Positions 38,360-47,133 of a stretch of 64,000 nt of DNA are shown piece after piece (the first letter of the stretch is position 1; each line of letters opens with the position of its first letter). A model generated the notes under the pieces. It searched no databases. It was given only the letters and a program-made list of their open reading frames with translations, and was not told the DNA's origin. Both the position numbers and the translations under genes were made by a program. Location of the stretch: positions 41,934 to 105,933 of the forward strand of contig NZ_JAFREN010000015.1 in NCBI RefSeq assembly GCF_017377505.1. Reading direction: 5' to 3'. This stretch comes from Enterococcus sp. DIV0212c. Lineage in GTDB: Bacteria; Bacillota; Bacilli; Lactobacillales; Enterococcaceae.

Positions 38360-39568
38360 ATGAAAGAAAATATTAAAATGGCTTTACAGTCTATTATTAC
38401 CAATAAAATGCGTTCGATTTTAACTATGACTGGGATTATTTTTGGAATAGGTGCTGTAATTGTAATTTTTAGTATCATTAATGGGAATACTGAAAATATG
38501 AAAAGGCAAATAATTGGTGGTGCCACCAATTCAATGAAAATTGAATATGGAACCAGAAGTACTTTTTTAGGCGGAACTACCAAAGGGGATAAAGAAAAGA
38601 AGCCAGATTACACCCCAAAAATAACAAAAAAATATTTAAAACAGTTAGAAATGATTCCTAATGTTGTCAATGCTAGTGTTTTCTACCAAGAACATCTTTA
38701 TCTCTTTGTAAAGGATAAACAGTTTGATAGTGATGTATTGGCAGTTGATGATCACTATTTTGATATACTCCCTTATAAACTTTGTCAAGGGCGATTGTTT
38801 CTAGCGAATGAATATGAAATTATGAGTCAGGTCTGTTTAGTTTCAACTAACTTTGCACGTTCAGAATTAAAAACTGAAAATCCAATCAATCAATTCATTG
38901 AAATCTCTGGTGTTGCTTTCAAAATTATTGGTGTTGTCACTTCAGAAACAGAAGAAGAATCGGAGAAAAAAGTTTTTATACCGAGTGAAACTGCTTTGAT
39001 TGTACAACAGAAATACAATCAAAAACCGACTGTTTTACTACAGGCAAATACTTCAGAAGAATTAGAGGTGGCTGCTAAGCTAGCATCTATTAAATTAACT
39101 GAGTTAGTACCACCGTCTAACTATATTTTTTCAATTAAAAATTCTGATGATATTAGACGAACAACGAAGGAGATTAATCAATCAAATATGGTGTTACTAG
39201 GAGGAATCGCTAGTATTTCATTACTTGTAGGAGGCATTGGAGTGATGAATACAATGTTAGTTAGTGTTACCGAAAGAACAAGAGAAATTGGTCTAAAAAA
39301 AGCTTTAGGAGCAAAACAAAAAATTATATTACAACAATTTCTAACAGAAGCGATTGTTTTAACTGTTTTAGGTGGACTTATAGGAATAGTATTGGGATTG
39401 ATAATCAGTAAGATAAGCACCTATTACTTGGGATATCCATTTTTAATCTCGTACTTTTCAATTGTAATAAGTGCTGCGTTTTCACTAAGTGTAGGTATTA
39501 TTTTTGGTTTTACACCAGCATATAGAGCATCAAAAATGAGTCCAATTGATGCATTAAGATATGAATAA
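38360..39568 (+). CDS. MacB-like FtsX-family ABC permease
   Basis: A 402-aa permease. One N-terminal helix (~17-40), a ~230-residue extracellular MacB core domain, then three helices near 278-300, 325-355 and 365-390. The conserved GIGVMNTMLVSVTERTREIG and ALGAKQ motifs and the PAYRASKMSPIDALRYE end identify the family. It starts 3 bp after the ATPase. Confidence 0.9.
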   Translation: MKENIKMALQSIITNKMRSILTMTGIIFGIGAVIVIFSIINGNTENMKRQIIGGATNSMKIEYGTRSTFLGGTTKGDKEKKPDYTPKITKKYLKQLEMIPNVVNASVFYQEHLYLFVKDKQFDSDVLAVDDHYFDILPYKLCQGRLFLANEYEIMSQVCLVSTNFARSELKTENPINQFIEISGVAFKIIGVVTSETEEESEKKVFIPSETALIVQQKYNQKPTVLLQANTSEELEVAAKLASIKLTELVPPSNYIFSIKNSDDIRRTTKEINQSNMVLLGGIASISLLVGGIGVMNTMLVSVTERTREIGLKKALGAKQKIILQQFLTEAIVLTVLGGLIGIVLGLIISKISTYYLGYPFLISYFSIVISAAFSLSVGIIFGFTPAYRASKMSPIDALRYE

Positions 39569-39589
39569 AATAGGAGAGAAGGAATCACG

Positions 39590-40084
39590 ATGAAACGATC
39601 AAAGAAAATTGCATTACTCATTATTACACTAATAATCTCTACTTCTTTAGTCGCATGTAGCAATAATGAAGAAAAATCCGAAGCGGTTGATGTGCCACAG
39701 AATAATCAAGAAAAAGGAAATAAGAATGTAAAGGAGAAAGGGAATGAAGCGAACGATGTTGATAATGAAATAGAGAACCCAGATTTATCTGGTGGCGTTG
39801 CAGAAATAACCTCTACTGGTATATTAATAAATGAATCTAATGATGAAGGGACTAACGAAGAAGGTGAGAGTATAGCTGCTACTAATAAAGATGGAGTAAA
39901 AACAACTGTTGAATTTACCGAGAAGACAGAATTTAAAAAATTACTTATAAAAAATAAAAAAGATGGACGACTAGAAAAAGGAAGTCGAGCAGATGTAATT
40001 GTTGATACAGGAGTCCTTTTATATGGTTCTTATGCTGGTAGTAAGTTTGTAGCGACAAAAGTTATCATTACTATTAACGAATAG
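39590..40084 (+). CDS. Small lipoprotein linked to the MacAB-like exporter
   Basis: A 164-aa lipoprotein: signal peptide ending LVACS, an acidic Asn/Glu/Lys linker (~25-65), then a small beta domain (GGVAEITSTGILINESND, GSRADVIVDTGVLLYGSYAG). I cannot name the domain. It lies 21 bp after the permease behind AGGAGAG, so it is probably a fourth part of the exporter. A perfect ATTAACGAAT inverted repeat overlaps the stop codon (40073-40097). Confidence 0.75.
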   Translation: MKRSKKIALLIITLIISTSLVACSNNEEKSEAVDVPQNNQEKGNKNVKEKGNEANDVDNEIENPDLSGGVAEITSTGILINESNDEGTNEEGESIAATNKDGVKTTVEFTEKTEFKKLLIKNKKDGRLEKGSRADVIVDTGVLLYGSYAGSKFVATKVIITINE

Positions 40085-40148
40085 CAAATTCGTTAATATC
40101 TACTAGGTTTATTTTTGATAAACTATTTTGAGTTCCTACGAATACAAA

Positions 40149-40177
40149 TTGATGAATAAACAAAAGTGAACTATAAT
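40149..40177 (+). promoter_or_regulatory. Promoter of the VanRS-like pair
   Basis: TTGATG (40149-40154), 17-bp spacer, TATAAT (40172-40177). Confidence 0.75.
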
Positions 40178-40220
40178 TAGTACAAATAGTTAGTAGTCAC
40201 ATTATGAAAGGGCTGATTGT

Positions 40221-40937
40221 ATGTCTGGAAAAATATTGATCGTAGAAGACGAAAAAGCAATTGCAGAACTGATACAACTTTATTTAGCTGGGGAACAATA
40301 TGAAGTTTTTGTGGCTTACAGTGGAGAAGAAGCGTTTAAAATACTTGAAACCGAAATTCCTGACTTAGCAATTTTGGATATCATGCTCCCAGATATTAGT
40401 GGTTTTGATATTTGTAAATTTATTCGCAAAACATTTAAGTATCCCATTTTATTTTTAACTGCTAAGGATGATCAAATTGATAAAATTCAAGGGTTGACAT
40501 TAGGGGCAGATGATTACATTACTAAGCCATTTAAACCACTTGAATTAGTCGCTAGGGTAAAAGCAAATTTACGAAGATATAAAGACTACAATGATGATAG
40601 TGACGATAGTCTAAATAATTTAAATCAAGACAGTATTCAATTTGGAGATATTAGATTAAACACGAATAGTCATGAAGCAACAATAAATGATGAAAAATTA
40701 GAACTGACTCCTAAAGAATTCGGAATCTTATCTTTATTATTAAGTAAACGCGGAATCGTTATCAACTCAGAAGATATTTTTTATTCAGTTTGGGGAGAAA
40801 AATATTACGATTGTGCAAACAATACGATTATGGTCCATATTAGACATTTGAGACAAAAAATGAATAAAAAAGAAGGCGACATGGGCTATATAAAAACGGT
40901 CTGGGGAGTGGGGTATATGATCGATGCTCAAAAATAA
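40221..40937 (+). CDS. OmpR-family response regulator (VanR-like)
   Basis: A 238-aa regulator. The receiver has the acidic pair at 9-10, phospho-acceptor Asp53 (LAILDIMLPD), Thr and Lys (LTAKDD, DYITKPFKP) and a winged-helix output domain (ELTPKEFGILSLLL, TVWGVGYMI). The sequence style around LGADDYITKPF-PLELVARVKA is close to VanR. No van resistance genes are in the window. It overlaps the kinase gene by 14 bp. Confidence 0.9.
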   Translation: MSGKILIVEDEKAIAELIQLYLAGEQYEVFVAYSGEEAFKILETEIPDLAILDIMLPDISGFDICKFIRKTFKYPILFLTAKDDQIDKIQGLTLGADDYITKPFKPLELVARVKANLRRYKDYNDDSDDSLNNLNQDSIQFGDIRLNTNSHEATINDEKLELTPKEFGILSLLLSKRGIVINSEDIFYSVWGEKYYDCANNTIMVHIRHLRQKMNKKEGDMGYIKTVWGVGYMIDAQK

Positions 40938-42045
40938 AAAAGTTTATTTTATATTGGGTATAGTTTTGATTGTTGTCTTATTTTATTGGTTTAGTTTGTA
41001 TGGCAATGTTTTACTTGGAAATTGGGCAGAGCAAACGTTTATTTCAACTTATGATAATGCTAAAACAGGTGCTGAAATAAAAGAATTTAATTGGCCCGCA
41101 TTTAAATTCTTTTCGCAAGTAATGTTTCTTGTAGCTATGATTATTAGTCTGACGATTATTATTTCAGTTTCCAGATTCCTGAATAAAAGAAAAGAAAGAG
41201 AAACAATTGAATTTATTTCTAATCGCATACAGGTATTTATGGATAATGAATACACTGATGAAAATTTCTTTCCAAATAACTATTCAGAAATTGCTTTTCA
41301 AATGCTAAAAATAAAAAATAAAACAAGAGAGCAACAGGAAGCATTAAAAAAAGAAACGCAACAAAAACATGATTTAATTACTTATTTAGCTCATGATTTA
41401 AAAACACCTTTAGCATCAGTAATCGGTTATCTAAACTTATTAAACGATGCTCAAGATTTACCAAGCGAGCAGCGAAATAAATATACGGCAGTAGCTTTAG
41501 AAAAAGCATATAGACTAGAGCAGTTAATAAATGAATTCTTTGAAATTAGTAGATATAACTTGCATAGTCTAGCATTAAATAAGAGTAAAATTAACTTAAC
41601 GAGGTTGTTGTATCAAGTAATGGATGAATTTTTCCCATTAATAGAGGAAAAAAGACAAACAGTTAATATTGATAAACTAAAAACGGTGATGGTTTATGGT
41701 GATGCAGATAAACTGTCTAGGGTATTTAACAACCTTTTGAAAAATGCAATTGCCTATGGACATGAGAATAGTGAAATTTGTGTAACGTTAGAAATAGAAG
41801 AAAAAAATACTGTTGTCGCTATCTCGAACGAGTGTCAACAACTTACAGAGTATCAATTAGAAAAAATCTTTCAAAAGTTTTACAGAGTTGATAGTTCCAG
41901 ATCAACTGAAACTGGTGGAGCAGGTCTTGGATTGGCAATAGCAAAACAAATTATTGAGGTTCATGGAGGAGAAATCACGGCTGAAAGTAGTAAAGAAAGA
42001 ACAACATTTAAAGTAAAATTACCTTTTGAAGAAATAATTGAATAA
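40924..42045 (+). CDS. Sensor histidine kinase (VanS-like)
   Basis: A 373-aa membrane kinase: helices at ~7-26 and ~58-80 enclosing a short ~30-residue extracellular loop, a HAMP-like linker, the H-box LAHDLKTPLASVIGYL (His about 154), N-box NNLLKNAIAYG and G-box GGAGLGLAIAKQI. The short loop suits direct sensing of membrane-active or cell-wall compounds. With the MacAB-like genes it probably forms a sense-and-export unit; that is inferred from proximity. Confidence 0.9.
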   Translation: MLKNKKVYFILGIVLIVVLFYWFSLYGNVLLGNWAEQTFISTYDNAKTGAEIKEFNWPAFKFFSQVMFLVAMIISLTIIISVSRFLNKRKERETIEFISNRIQVFMDNEYTDENFFPNNYSEIAFQMLKIKNKTREQQEALKKETQQKHDLITYLAHDLKTPLASVIGYLNLLNDAQDLPSEQRNKYTAVALEKAYRLEQLINEFFEISRYNLHSLALNKSKINLTRLLYQVMDEFFPLIEEKRQTVNIDKLKTVMVYGDADKLSRVFNNLLKNAIAYGHENSEICVTLEIEEKNTVVAISNECQQLTEYQLEKIFQKFYRVDSSRSTETGGAGLGLAIAKQIIEVHGGEITAESSKERTTFKVKLPFEEIIE

Positions 42046-42061
42046 TTTTTTGAAACTATCT

Positions 42062-42086
42062 GAAGCTAAAAGTATTTTTTAGCTTC
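42062..42086 (+). terminator. Hairpin after the kinase gene
   Basis: GAAGCTAAAA/TTTTAGCTTC, with T-rich sequence about 10 bp further on. Confidence 0.6.
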
Positions 42087-42112
42087 ATTAAAAAGTATTT
42101 TTTTTGGAATTT

Positions 42113-42146
42113 AAAGAGCCTTTGAAAATAAAAGGCTCTTTTTTCT
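42113..42146. terminator. Bidirectional terminator
   Basis: AAAGAGCCTTT (42113-42123) and AAAGGCTCTTT (42131-42141), then T's, between convergent genes. Confidence 0.8.
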
Positions 42147-42201
42147 ATCCAGCTAATTTGGATTTCAAACAAATAGGTGTCGTCATTCCAGAATTGTTAA
42201 A

Positions 42202-42786
42202 TTACAATTTTATAAATTGTACCGTGAATGGTTCAGAAATCTCCCATCCTTGTGGAACATGGATGGGCACAATATACGCACTTGTTGGTTGATAGAAAAG
42301 AGGTCCATCATCCGTGTTGATAGCATATTGATTATTTCCTACATCTTTAAAATCGAAGTTACAGCTATAATCAACTTCTGGTTTTAAATATAATCCACCC
42401 CATAAATCTATAGCAGAAGGGTTTTCGTAAAATGGATACTTAACTGTAAAGCCATTATCTTCAACTACTCGAGTTCCTAAACGGTATGTTTTATCAGTTG
42501 TTACTTCTGCCCCGACGCTAGCATCATGAGAAGCAGATAGAATTTCTTCTGAATAGGCACCAAAAGGATCACCGATTAAATAGGTACTAACCCAGCTTCC
42601 GTGTCTATAATGCATAAAAGTAGTATGATTTGTTGAAATCATTTTAATTTTGTAAACCGAATATTCTTGAACCGGATTACCTTCTACATCCTTGACTGTA
42701 TCAGCACTTACAGGATTAGTAAAAACAAATAAACTCATTGCACAAATTAAAGACATGGAAAAAAGAATACTTACAATTTTTTTCAT
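42202..42786 (-). CDS. Secreted protein of unknown function
   Basis: A 194-aa exported protein: a signal peptide cut near PVSADT, then an aromatic-rich beta-type domain (YSVYKIKMISTNHTTFMHY, IDLWGGLYLKPEVDY, IVPIHVPQGWEI). No wall-anchor motif, so it is likely released. I do not recognise the family. AGGAGGAATTAAA precedes the ATG. Confidence 0.7.
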   Translation of the reverse strand: MKKIVSILFSMSLICAMSLFVFTNPVSADTVKDVEGNPVQEYSVYKIKMISTNHTTFMHYRHGSWVSTYLIGDPFGAYSEEILSASHDASVGAEVTTDKTYRLGTRVVEDNGFTVKYPFYENPSAIDLWGGLYLKPEVDYSCNFDFKDVGNNQYAINTDDGPLFYQPTSAYIVPIHVPQGWEISEPFTVQFIKL

Positions 42787-42984
42787 TTTAATTCCTCCTA
42801 AAGTAATAAAATCAGCTACCTAGTTACAGAATGACAACACCTATTTGGCCAGAATCTGTACATAATACTGATATATTAATTAAAGCATATTCTAGTACGT
42901 TCATTTATCTAAAATGGGGTTACATCAATTTAAAACGTGATAATAATTTTATATAAAGGTTTGAATACTTAGTATTTGTACACA

Positions 42985-43023
42985 AAAATAACTCTAAAGA
43001 CATAATGCCTTTAGAGTTATTTT
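42985..43023. terminator. Terminator after the HTH gene
   Basis: 15-bp arms AAAATAACTCTAAAG/CTTTAGAGTTATTTT just past the stop of the minus-strand HTH gene. Confidence 0.85.
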
Positions 43024-43026
43024 TCT

Positions 43027-43230
43027 TTATTCTTTACAGTTACAACGTACTTCATACTTGTAGATATGCTCTATGAAACGTTCTCTAAGCTCTTGTAGAC
43101 AATCTGGATCTAATTGACCACAACGAGTAGCTTCTTTTAAAAACAAAGGCTCAAATCTTTTTAAGAGCTCAAGCATTGCCTCTTCATTGCCGGCCTTTGC
43201 TTCAATAACTAAATCAATTAATTCTTTCAA
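43027..43230 (-). CDS. Small helical HTH protein (Tn916 Orf8-like)
   Basis: A 67-aa helical protein (AKAGNEEAMLELLKRFEPLF, then CLQELRERFIEHIYKYE) that resembles the short sigma-like HTH proteins of Tn916-family elements. The start is TTG at 43230 behind AAGGAGG. It follows the sigma-like gene in the order found in those elements. Family placement is from memory. Confidence 0.6.
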   Translation of the reverse strand: MKELIDLVIEAKAGNEEAMLELLKRFEPLFLKEATRCGQLDPDCLQELRERFIEHIYKYEVRCNCKE

Positions 43231-43305
43231 ATTAAGGCCTCCTTTTTATTCTGAGAGTTGATACTTTAAGGAGGTCCTCTTGAAGGGGAAAGAAGTAATG
43301 AAATG

Positions 43306-43710
43306 TTACGAACTTTTAAGATAATAATGTAATTTTGTTAAAATTCTTTTTTTCAAAATGGAAACACCTTGTCTGGAAATACCAAGCTTTAGTGCAATTT
43401 CTTTATCTGTTTTACATAAAATATATTTGTCATAAATAAATGCTTTTTCTTTATTTGAAAGCTTGCTTAAAGCGAAAGATAGGGAATCATTTATTGTATA
43501 TTGTTCCATTTCATTTATATTGGCTGGTAAAAGATAGTCAAAGAGAAAGGCATTTTCGTAATAAGGAATGAGGTAGTCATGAAGACTAACACAAAGCAGC
43601 GTTCTGTTTTGATAAAGATATTTTTTTCTGAAATATGCTAGAGCAGTATTTTTAGTTACTTGATGAATGTAGTTAATAAAAATATTGTTTAATGTTTGTT
43701 TTGTACACAT
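43306..43710 (-). CDS. Sigma-70-like regulator (Tn916 Orf7-like)
   Basis: A 134-aa protein. The C-terminal half is a region-4-type helix-turn-helix (LSNKEKAFIYDKYILCKTDK, IALKLGISRQGVSILKKRIL). The N-terminal half is helical and weakly region-2-like. The ATG at 43710 is preferred over a GTG three codons upstream, which would sit on the AGGA ribosome site. Orf7-type proteins activate transfer genes in Tn916; no transfer genes are in the window. Confidence 0.65.
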   Translation of the reverse strand: MCTKQTLNNIFINYIHQVTKNTALAYFRKKYLYQNRTLLCVSLHDYLIPYYENAFLFDYLLPANINEMEQYTINDSLSFALSKLSNKEKAFIYDKYILCKTDKEIALKLGISRQGVSILKKRILTKLHYYLKSS

Positions 43711-43738
43711 AACAATCACGTCCTATAGTCTATTTGTC

Positions 43739-44200
43739 TTATTTTTGCCGATATTGATAGAAACCTCGATAAGCTTTCTCTACATTGATTGAGTTATCTC
43801 TAATCGCACGTGGAAGAATATTATTAGATAAATTTTTGTATGTTACAGCAAATAAAGAGTCTTTAGTGAGCGTACAATAGATTTGTTTTGTGTTTAAGGG
43901 CGTCCCAGCTTCTTTTAAAATGGAACTGATTTTTCTAGATATTTTATCGTAAGGTATGGAATGTTTTGTCTTTAAAGACAGGACATATTTTTGATGTTCA
44001 ATGTCTTTTTTTGAAATACCATGAGCAGAAATAGGCGAAGCTCTAGAAATAGGTTCAGGTTGTATCCCTGTACCTTTTTCGTTATTCAGAAAATCTAATC
44101 GTTCCTTTAATGCATAATATTGTTGTGTAATTTCTCGTCGCTCTGCAATTAATTCATGTAATAATTGGTAAATTTTTTCTTTTTCATCATGTCTTTCCAT
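43739..44200 (-). CDS. Unknown protein with coiled coil and winged-helix-like end
   Basis: A 153-aa protein. Residues ~5-45 form a coiled coil and ~85-150 may form a winged helix (ISSILKEAGTPLNTKQIYCT, then LPRAIRDNSINVEKAYRGFY). It precedes the sigma-like gene on the same strand behind GAGGAGGAATTCTT. I cannot name the family; a DNA-binding role is a guess from the fold. Confidence 0.6.
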   Translation of the reverse strand: MERHDEKEKIYQLLHELIAERREITQQYYALKERLDFLNNEKGTGIQPEPISRASPISAHGISKKDIEHQKYVLSLKTKHSIPYDKISRKISSILKEAGTPLNTKQIYCTLTKDSLFAVTYKNLSNNILPRAIRDNSINVEKAYRGFYQYRQK

Positions 44201-44355
44201 AAGAATTCCTCCTCTAGAAATAAGATGATTTTTTTAGGTTAAAAGGCAACATTTTTTTCAAAAAAAATAGAACCTATTCATCATCTTTTTTTAATAGATT
44301 TAGAATAAGTTCATTCAGTTATTTATCTAAAGGAATGCGAAAATACAGTCAACTT

Positions 44356-45864
44356 TTAGTACAAACTAATCAGATTCTTTGTTGCAAAATTATTGATAAA
44401 ACACTTCTTTTTATAAAGAGTGGTGGTGATAAATGATAAAACATTAGTCCAAGAATCATTGCAGTATGGATTATCAAAATGATATATTTTTTCGATGGCC
44501 ATACCTTCTTGGTAAAAATCAGTCAAAATGATATCTGCTTCTATCTGAGAATTTGTTAATTCAATATTGTTATTACCAAATATAGCAATCAAGTTTTTAT
44601 TAATCATCTGTGTCGAATAATTATTTTGTGTTAACTCAACATAGATATAAACTTTTTTTGTATCCGTACAGTAATCCAATAAAAAGTAGCTAAAGTTAAC
44701 CATGTATACAAAATTTACTTCAGAAATACGCAATTGATAGTGGTCATTATTTGTCGTTAATTTTTTATAAAACTGTAATAAGTCTGCCTCTAAATCAACA
44801 AAGCTTAACTCTTTTGTGGAAAGACCGCTTAATCTAGGAGCTGATTCTAATGTATTAAAGAAGTCGACATTTACATATTTCAAAAAAATATGTATAACCA
44901 ATGAATGATACAAGCAAATATTGTATTGAAACTCATTTGGCTTAACTGGGTAAGTTTCAAAAAGAGTATCTAAAAAAGTGGTAGATAAAATGACGATTTC
45001 ATTATTGTCTAGCTGAGCTGCTAATTGGGCAATACGTAATTTAGATAAGTCTGAGTCAAATTCTGGGATGAATAACCGGATAAAGAAGTTTTCTAAAGGG
45101 CTGATTAGCAACTCAAAAGGGTCAGCTTCTTCTGAATTTACCAGGTTGTGATTGAATTTAGAAAATATCTCGCAAATGTCTTTTAAATTAGGATCAATTT
45201 TATTTTTGTTAATCTTGATTGCAGGATGCTTTGTGACTGATAGGAGTTGTTGCATCCTTTTTTCTTGAAAAGAAGACAAGGTGGCTGTCCTATACAAAGA
45301 GGAATTATCCGTTAAAAATGGTGGAAATTCAATTATCTTGTAGATGTCCCAATAATAGATACTAAGAAAATACAATTTATGAATTTCAGTTCCAATTAAA
45401 CTAGTATTCATCGTTGCATCTGCTGAAAAGGTAATATCTAGTTTGTATTGAGAAAGAAAAACGCGAATGCTTTTAATGTATTTGTATAGATGCGATGGAC
45501 TAATATTTATTTGTAGCGACAACTGGTTGACGCTTGCGTAACGCTTGGAAATCAACGTATTTAGAATAATAAACTCATTTGAGTTCTTTATATAATAAAG
45601 TTTCATTGAATCAAGGAGAAAGCTATTTTGTATTTCATTAGCTACAAGAGAATAACCAGTTCTTAAAGAACAAATTGAAATATTAGATTTTGGAAAAACT
45701 TCAGATAGTTCTTCATTAATTTCGAATAGGCATCGACGGATACTCGTGGAAGATACGTCTAAATGAACTTTAATATCACGCATTTCAATCGTTCCATTTT
45801 TTATTATTGCTTTTAAAAGTTTATACTTTTTTCTCTCCTTTTCGTTCAAAAAAAAATACTCCAT
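44356..45864 (-). CDS. Mga-like transcriptional regulator 1
   Basis: A 502-aa regulator with two N-terminal HTH motifs (MRDIKVHLDVSSTSIRRCLF and VNQLSLQINISPSHLYKYIK), then a long PRD-like helical body and an EIIB-like end (LIAIFGNNNIELTNSQIEAD, ADIILTDFY). This is the Mga/AtxA layout used to control surface and virulence genes in Gram-positive cocci. The ATG at 45864 follows GAGGTGA; the frame extends 16 codons upstream without a ribosome site. It lies between the sigma-like genes and the surface cluster. Confidence 0.82.
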   Translation of the reverse strand: MEYFFLNEKERKKYKLLKAIIKNGTIEMRDIKVHLDVSSTSIRRCLFEINEELSEVFPKSNISICSLRTGYSLVANEIQNSFLLDSMKLYYIKNSNEFIILNTLISKRYASVNQLSLQINISPSHLYKYIKSIRVFLSQYKLDITFSADATMNTSLIGTEIHKLYFLSIYYWDIYKIIEFPPFLTDNSSLYRTATLSSFQEKRMQQLLSVTKHPAIKINKNKIDPNLKDICEIFSKFNHNLVNSEEADPFELLISPLENFFIRLFIPEFDSDLSKLRIAQLAAQLDNNEIVILSTTFLDTLFETYPVKPNEFQYNICLYHSLVIHIFLKYVNVDFFNTLESAPRLSGLSTKELSFVDLEADLLQFYKKLTTNNDHYQLRISEVNFVYMVNFSYFLLDYCTDTKKVYIYVELTQNNYSTQMINKNLIAIFGNNNIELTNSQIEADIILTDFYQEGMAIEKIYHFDNPYCNDSWTNVLSFITTTLYKKKCFINNFATKNLISLY

Positions 45865-46117
45865 TTGCTTCACCTCATGTATACATGATTCTATCATCTG
45901 TGTGGTAGTCAATTTTCTTCAATATTGGCGGTGAGCGAATCGAATAAAAATAAAATCATTAAATTATTGTGAAGGTTTACAATAGCGACGTAAATGGAAA
46001 GTAATAGGAATATTATTTAATTCTGGAGGTCTACAATGTAATATTGAATAATAAATTTGACATTAGAAGAGTACACTTACCTTATATAAAACAATTGTTA
46101 GAGAGGAACTAGATAAG

Positions 46118-46567
46118 ATGATAACTCAAAACTTCATAGACTTAGATCTTTATTTCGTAGTGTACGGTTCAAAAGAAAAAGACGAGATTGGGCAGTATAT
46201 AATAGTTAAAGATGGGATTGAGGGACTTAATTTGTTAAACATATTAAGTGAAACTTTAAAGGAAATTGGATGTGAAGAAATAAAAGAACTTGATTCTTGG
46301 GGATTTGTGCAAGTTAAAACATCTAGATGTTCATTGGACTGTGTAGAAGATCGATTATCAAGAAATAAAATAATGATGCTTAATAAAGATAACTCATTAG
46401 GATACAAGTCTGTATATACCATAGTATTTGTAGGTGCAAATGAAAATCGATTTACGAGAATAGTTGCTTTACCAGAATTTGTTGTTGGAATAGAAGATAT
46501 CATCATAGAGGTAAAAGACATGTATAAAAATGTTACTAAAATTATTTCTGTTACAGAATTGAAGTAA
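46118..46567 (+). CDS. Hypothetical protein, 149 aa
   Basis: A soluble, mixed alpha/beta protein (LDLYFVVYGSKEKDEIGQYI to YKNVTKIISVTELK) without signal peptide. I do not recognise it. AGAGGAAC lies before the ATG and a strong terminator follows. A TTGACA at 46057-46062 with TTATAT at 46082-46087 could be its promoter, though the spacer is long (19 bp). It is divergent from the Mga-like gene and may be its target. Confidence 0.6.
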   Translation: MITQNFIDLDLYFVVYGSKEKDEIGQYIIVKDGIEGLNLLNILSETLKEIGCEEIKELDSWGFVQVKTSRCSLDCVEDRLSRNKIMMLNKDNSLGYKSVYTIVFVGANENRFTRIVALPEFVVGIEDIIIEVKDMYKNVTKIISVTELK

Positions 46568-46656
46568 AATTATCTATTCTGAAGATTATTTGTAGTAGCT
46601 CTAATCTCAACAAGGGGGATAGATATATTGTGTCTTAAAATAAACAATCAAATATA

Positions 46657-46705
46657 AAAGCGGATGAAAGTGACTTTATCAAAGTGAATTTCATCCGCTT
46701 TTTTG
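46657..46705 (+). terminator. Terminator after 149-aa gene
   Basis: AAAGCGGATGAAA/TTTCATCCGCTTT arms with a T-run. Confidence 0.9.
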
Positions 46706-47133
46706 AAAAGACATTTTTTAATGAATTTGTAAATTTCTTTGGTATAAGATATAAAATTTTTTTAAAATAAACACTGTCTTTCAATCACTCACATTACTGA
46801 CTTAAAAATAGAAATAAGCAGCAGTTTGACGAAATCGTTTGTAGTGGCTCCTGAAATTGTCTAGTAGAATTTGTACATATATTATAAGAAATTTGTGAAA
46901 CAATTATTTGAGTGCTGGATGCAAATCAATAATTTAGCTTTCTTTGTGAAATTGTTCGATGTACTTAACCCAAAGATTTTTATTTTATTTTGGATTAGTG
47001 CGGAACAGATAACGATAAAAAAAAATATCTTTAATATGATTAAATGGATATGAGTAAATCAGGTGTGGAACAAATAATATTAGTTTAGAGTAATCTGGGC
47101 TTGAAATTTTAAATGAAAGGTGGTTTCAATAAA
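46706..47133. other. A/T-rich gap before the surface cluster
   Basis: About 430 bp, very A/T-rich. A 60-codon frame at 46871-47053 lacks a ribosome site and a credible composition. The promoter of the surface operon should lie here; I see no clear consensus boxes, which fits activator-dependent (Mga-type) transcription. Confidence 0.4.

Noticed and set aside
40221..42045. Glycopeptide resistance locus
   Set aside because: The regulators are VanRS-like, but no ligase, dehydrogenase or dipeptidase genes are in the window.
42104..42292. 62-codon + strand frame
   Set aside because: It overlaps a terminator and the 3' end of a well-supported minus-strand secreted protein gene.
46871..47053. 60-codon frame in the gap before the surface cluster
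   Set aside because: No ribosome site and an A/T-driven Ile/Lys/Phe-rich composition; not credible.
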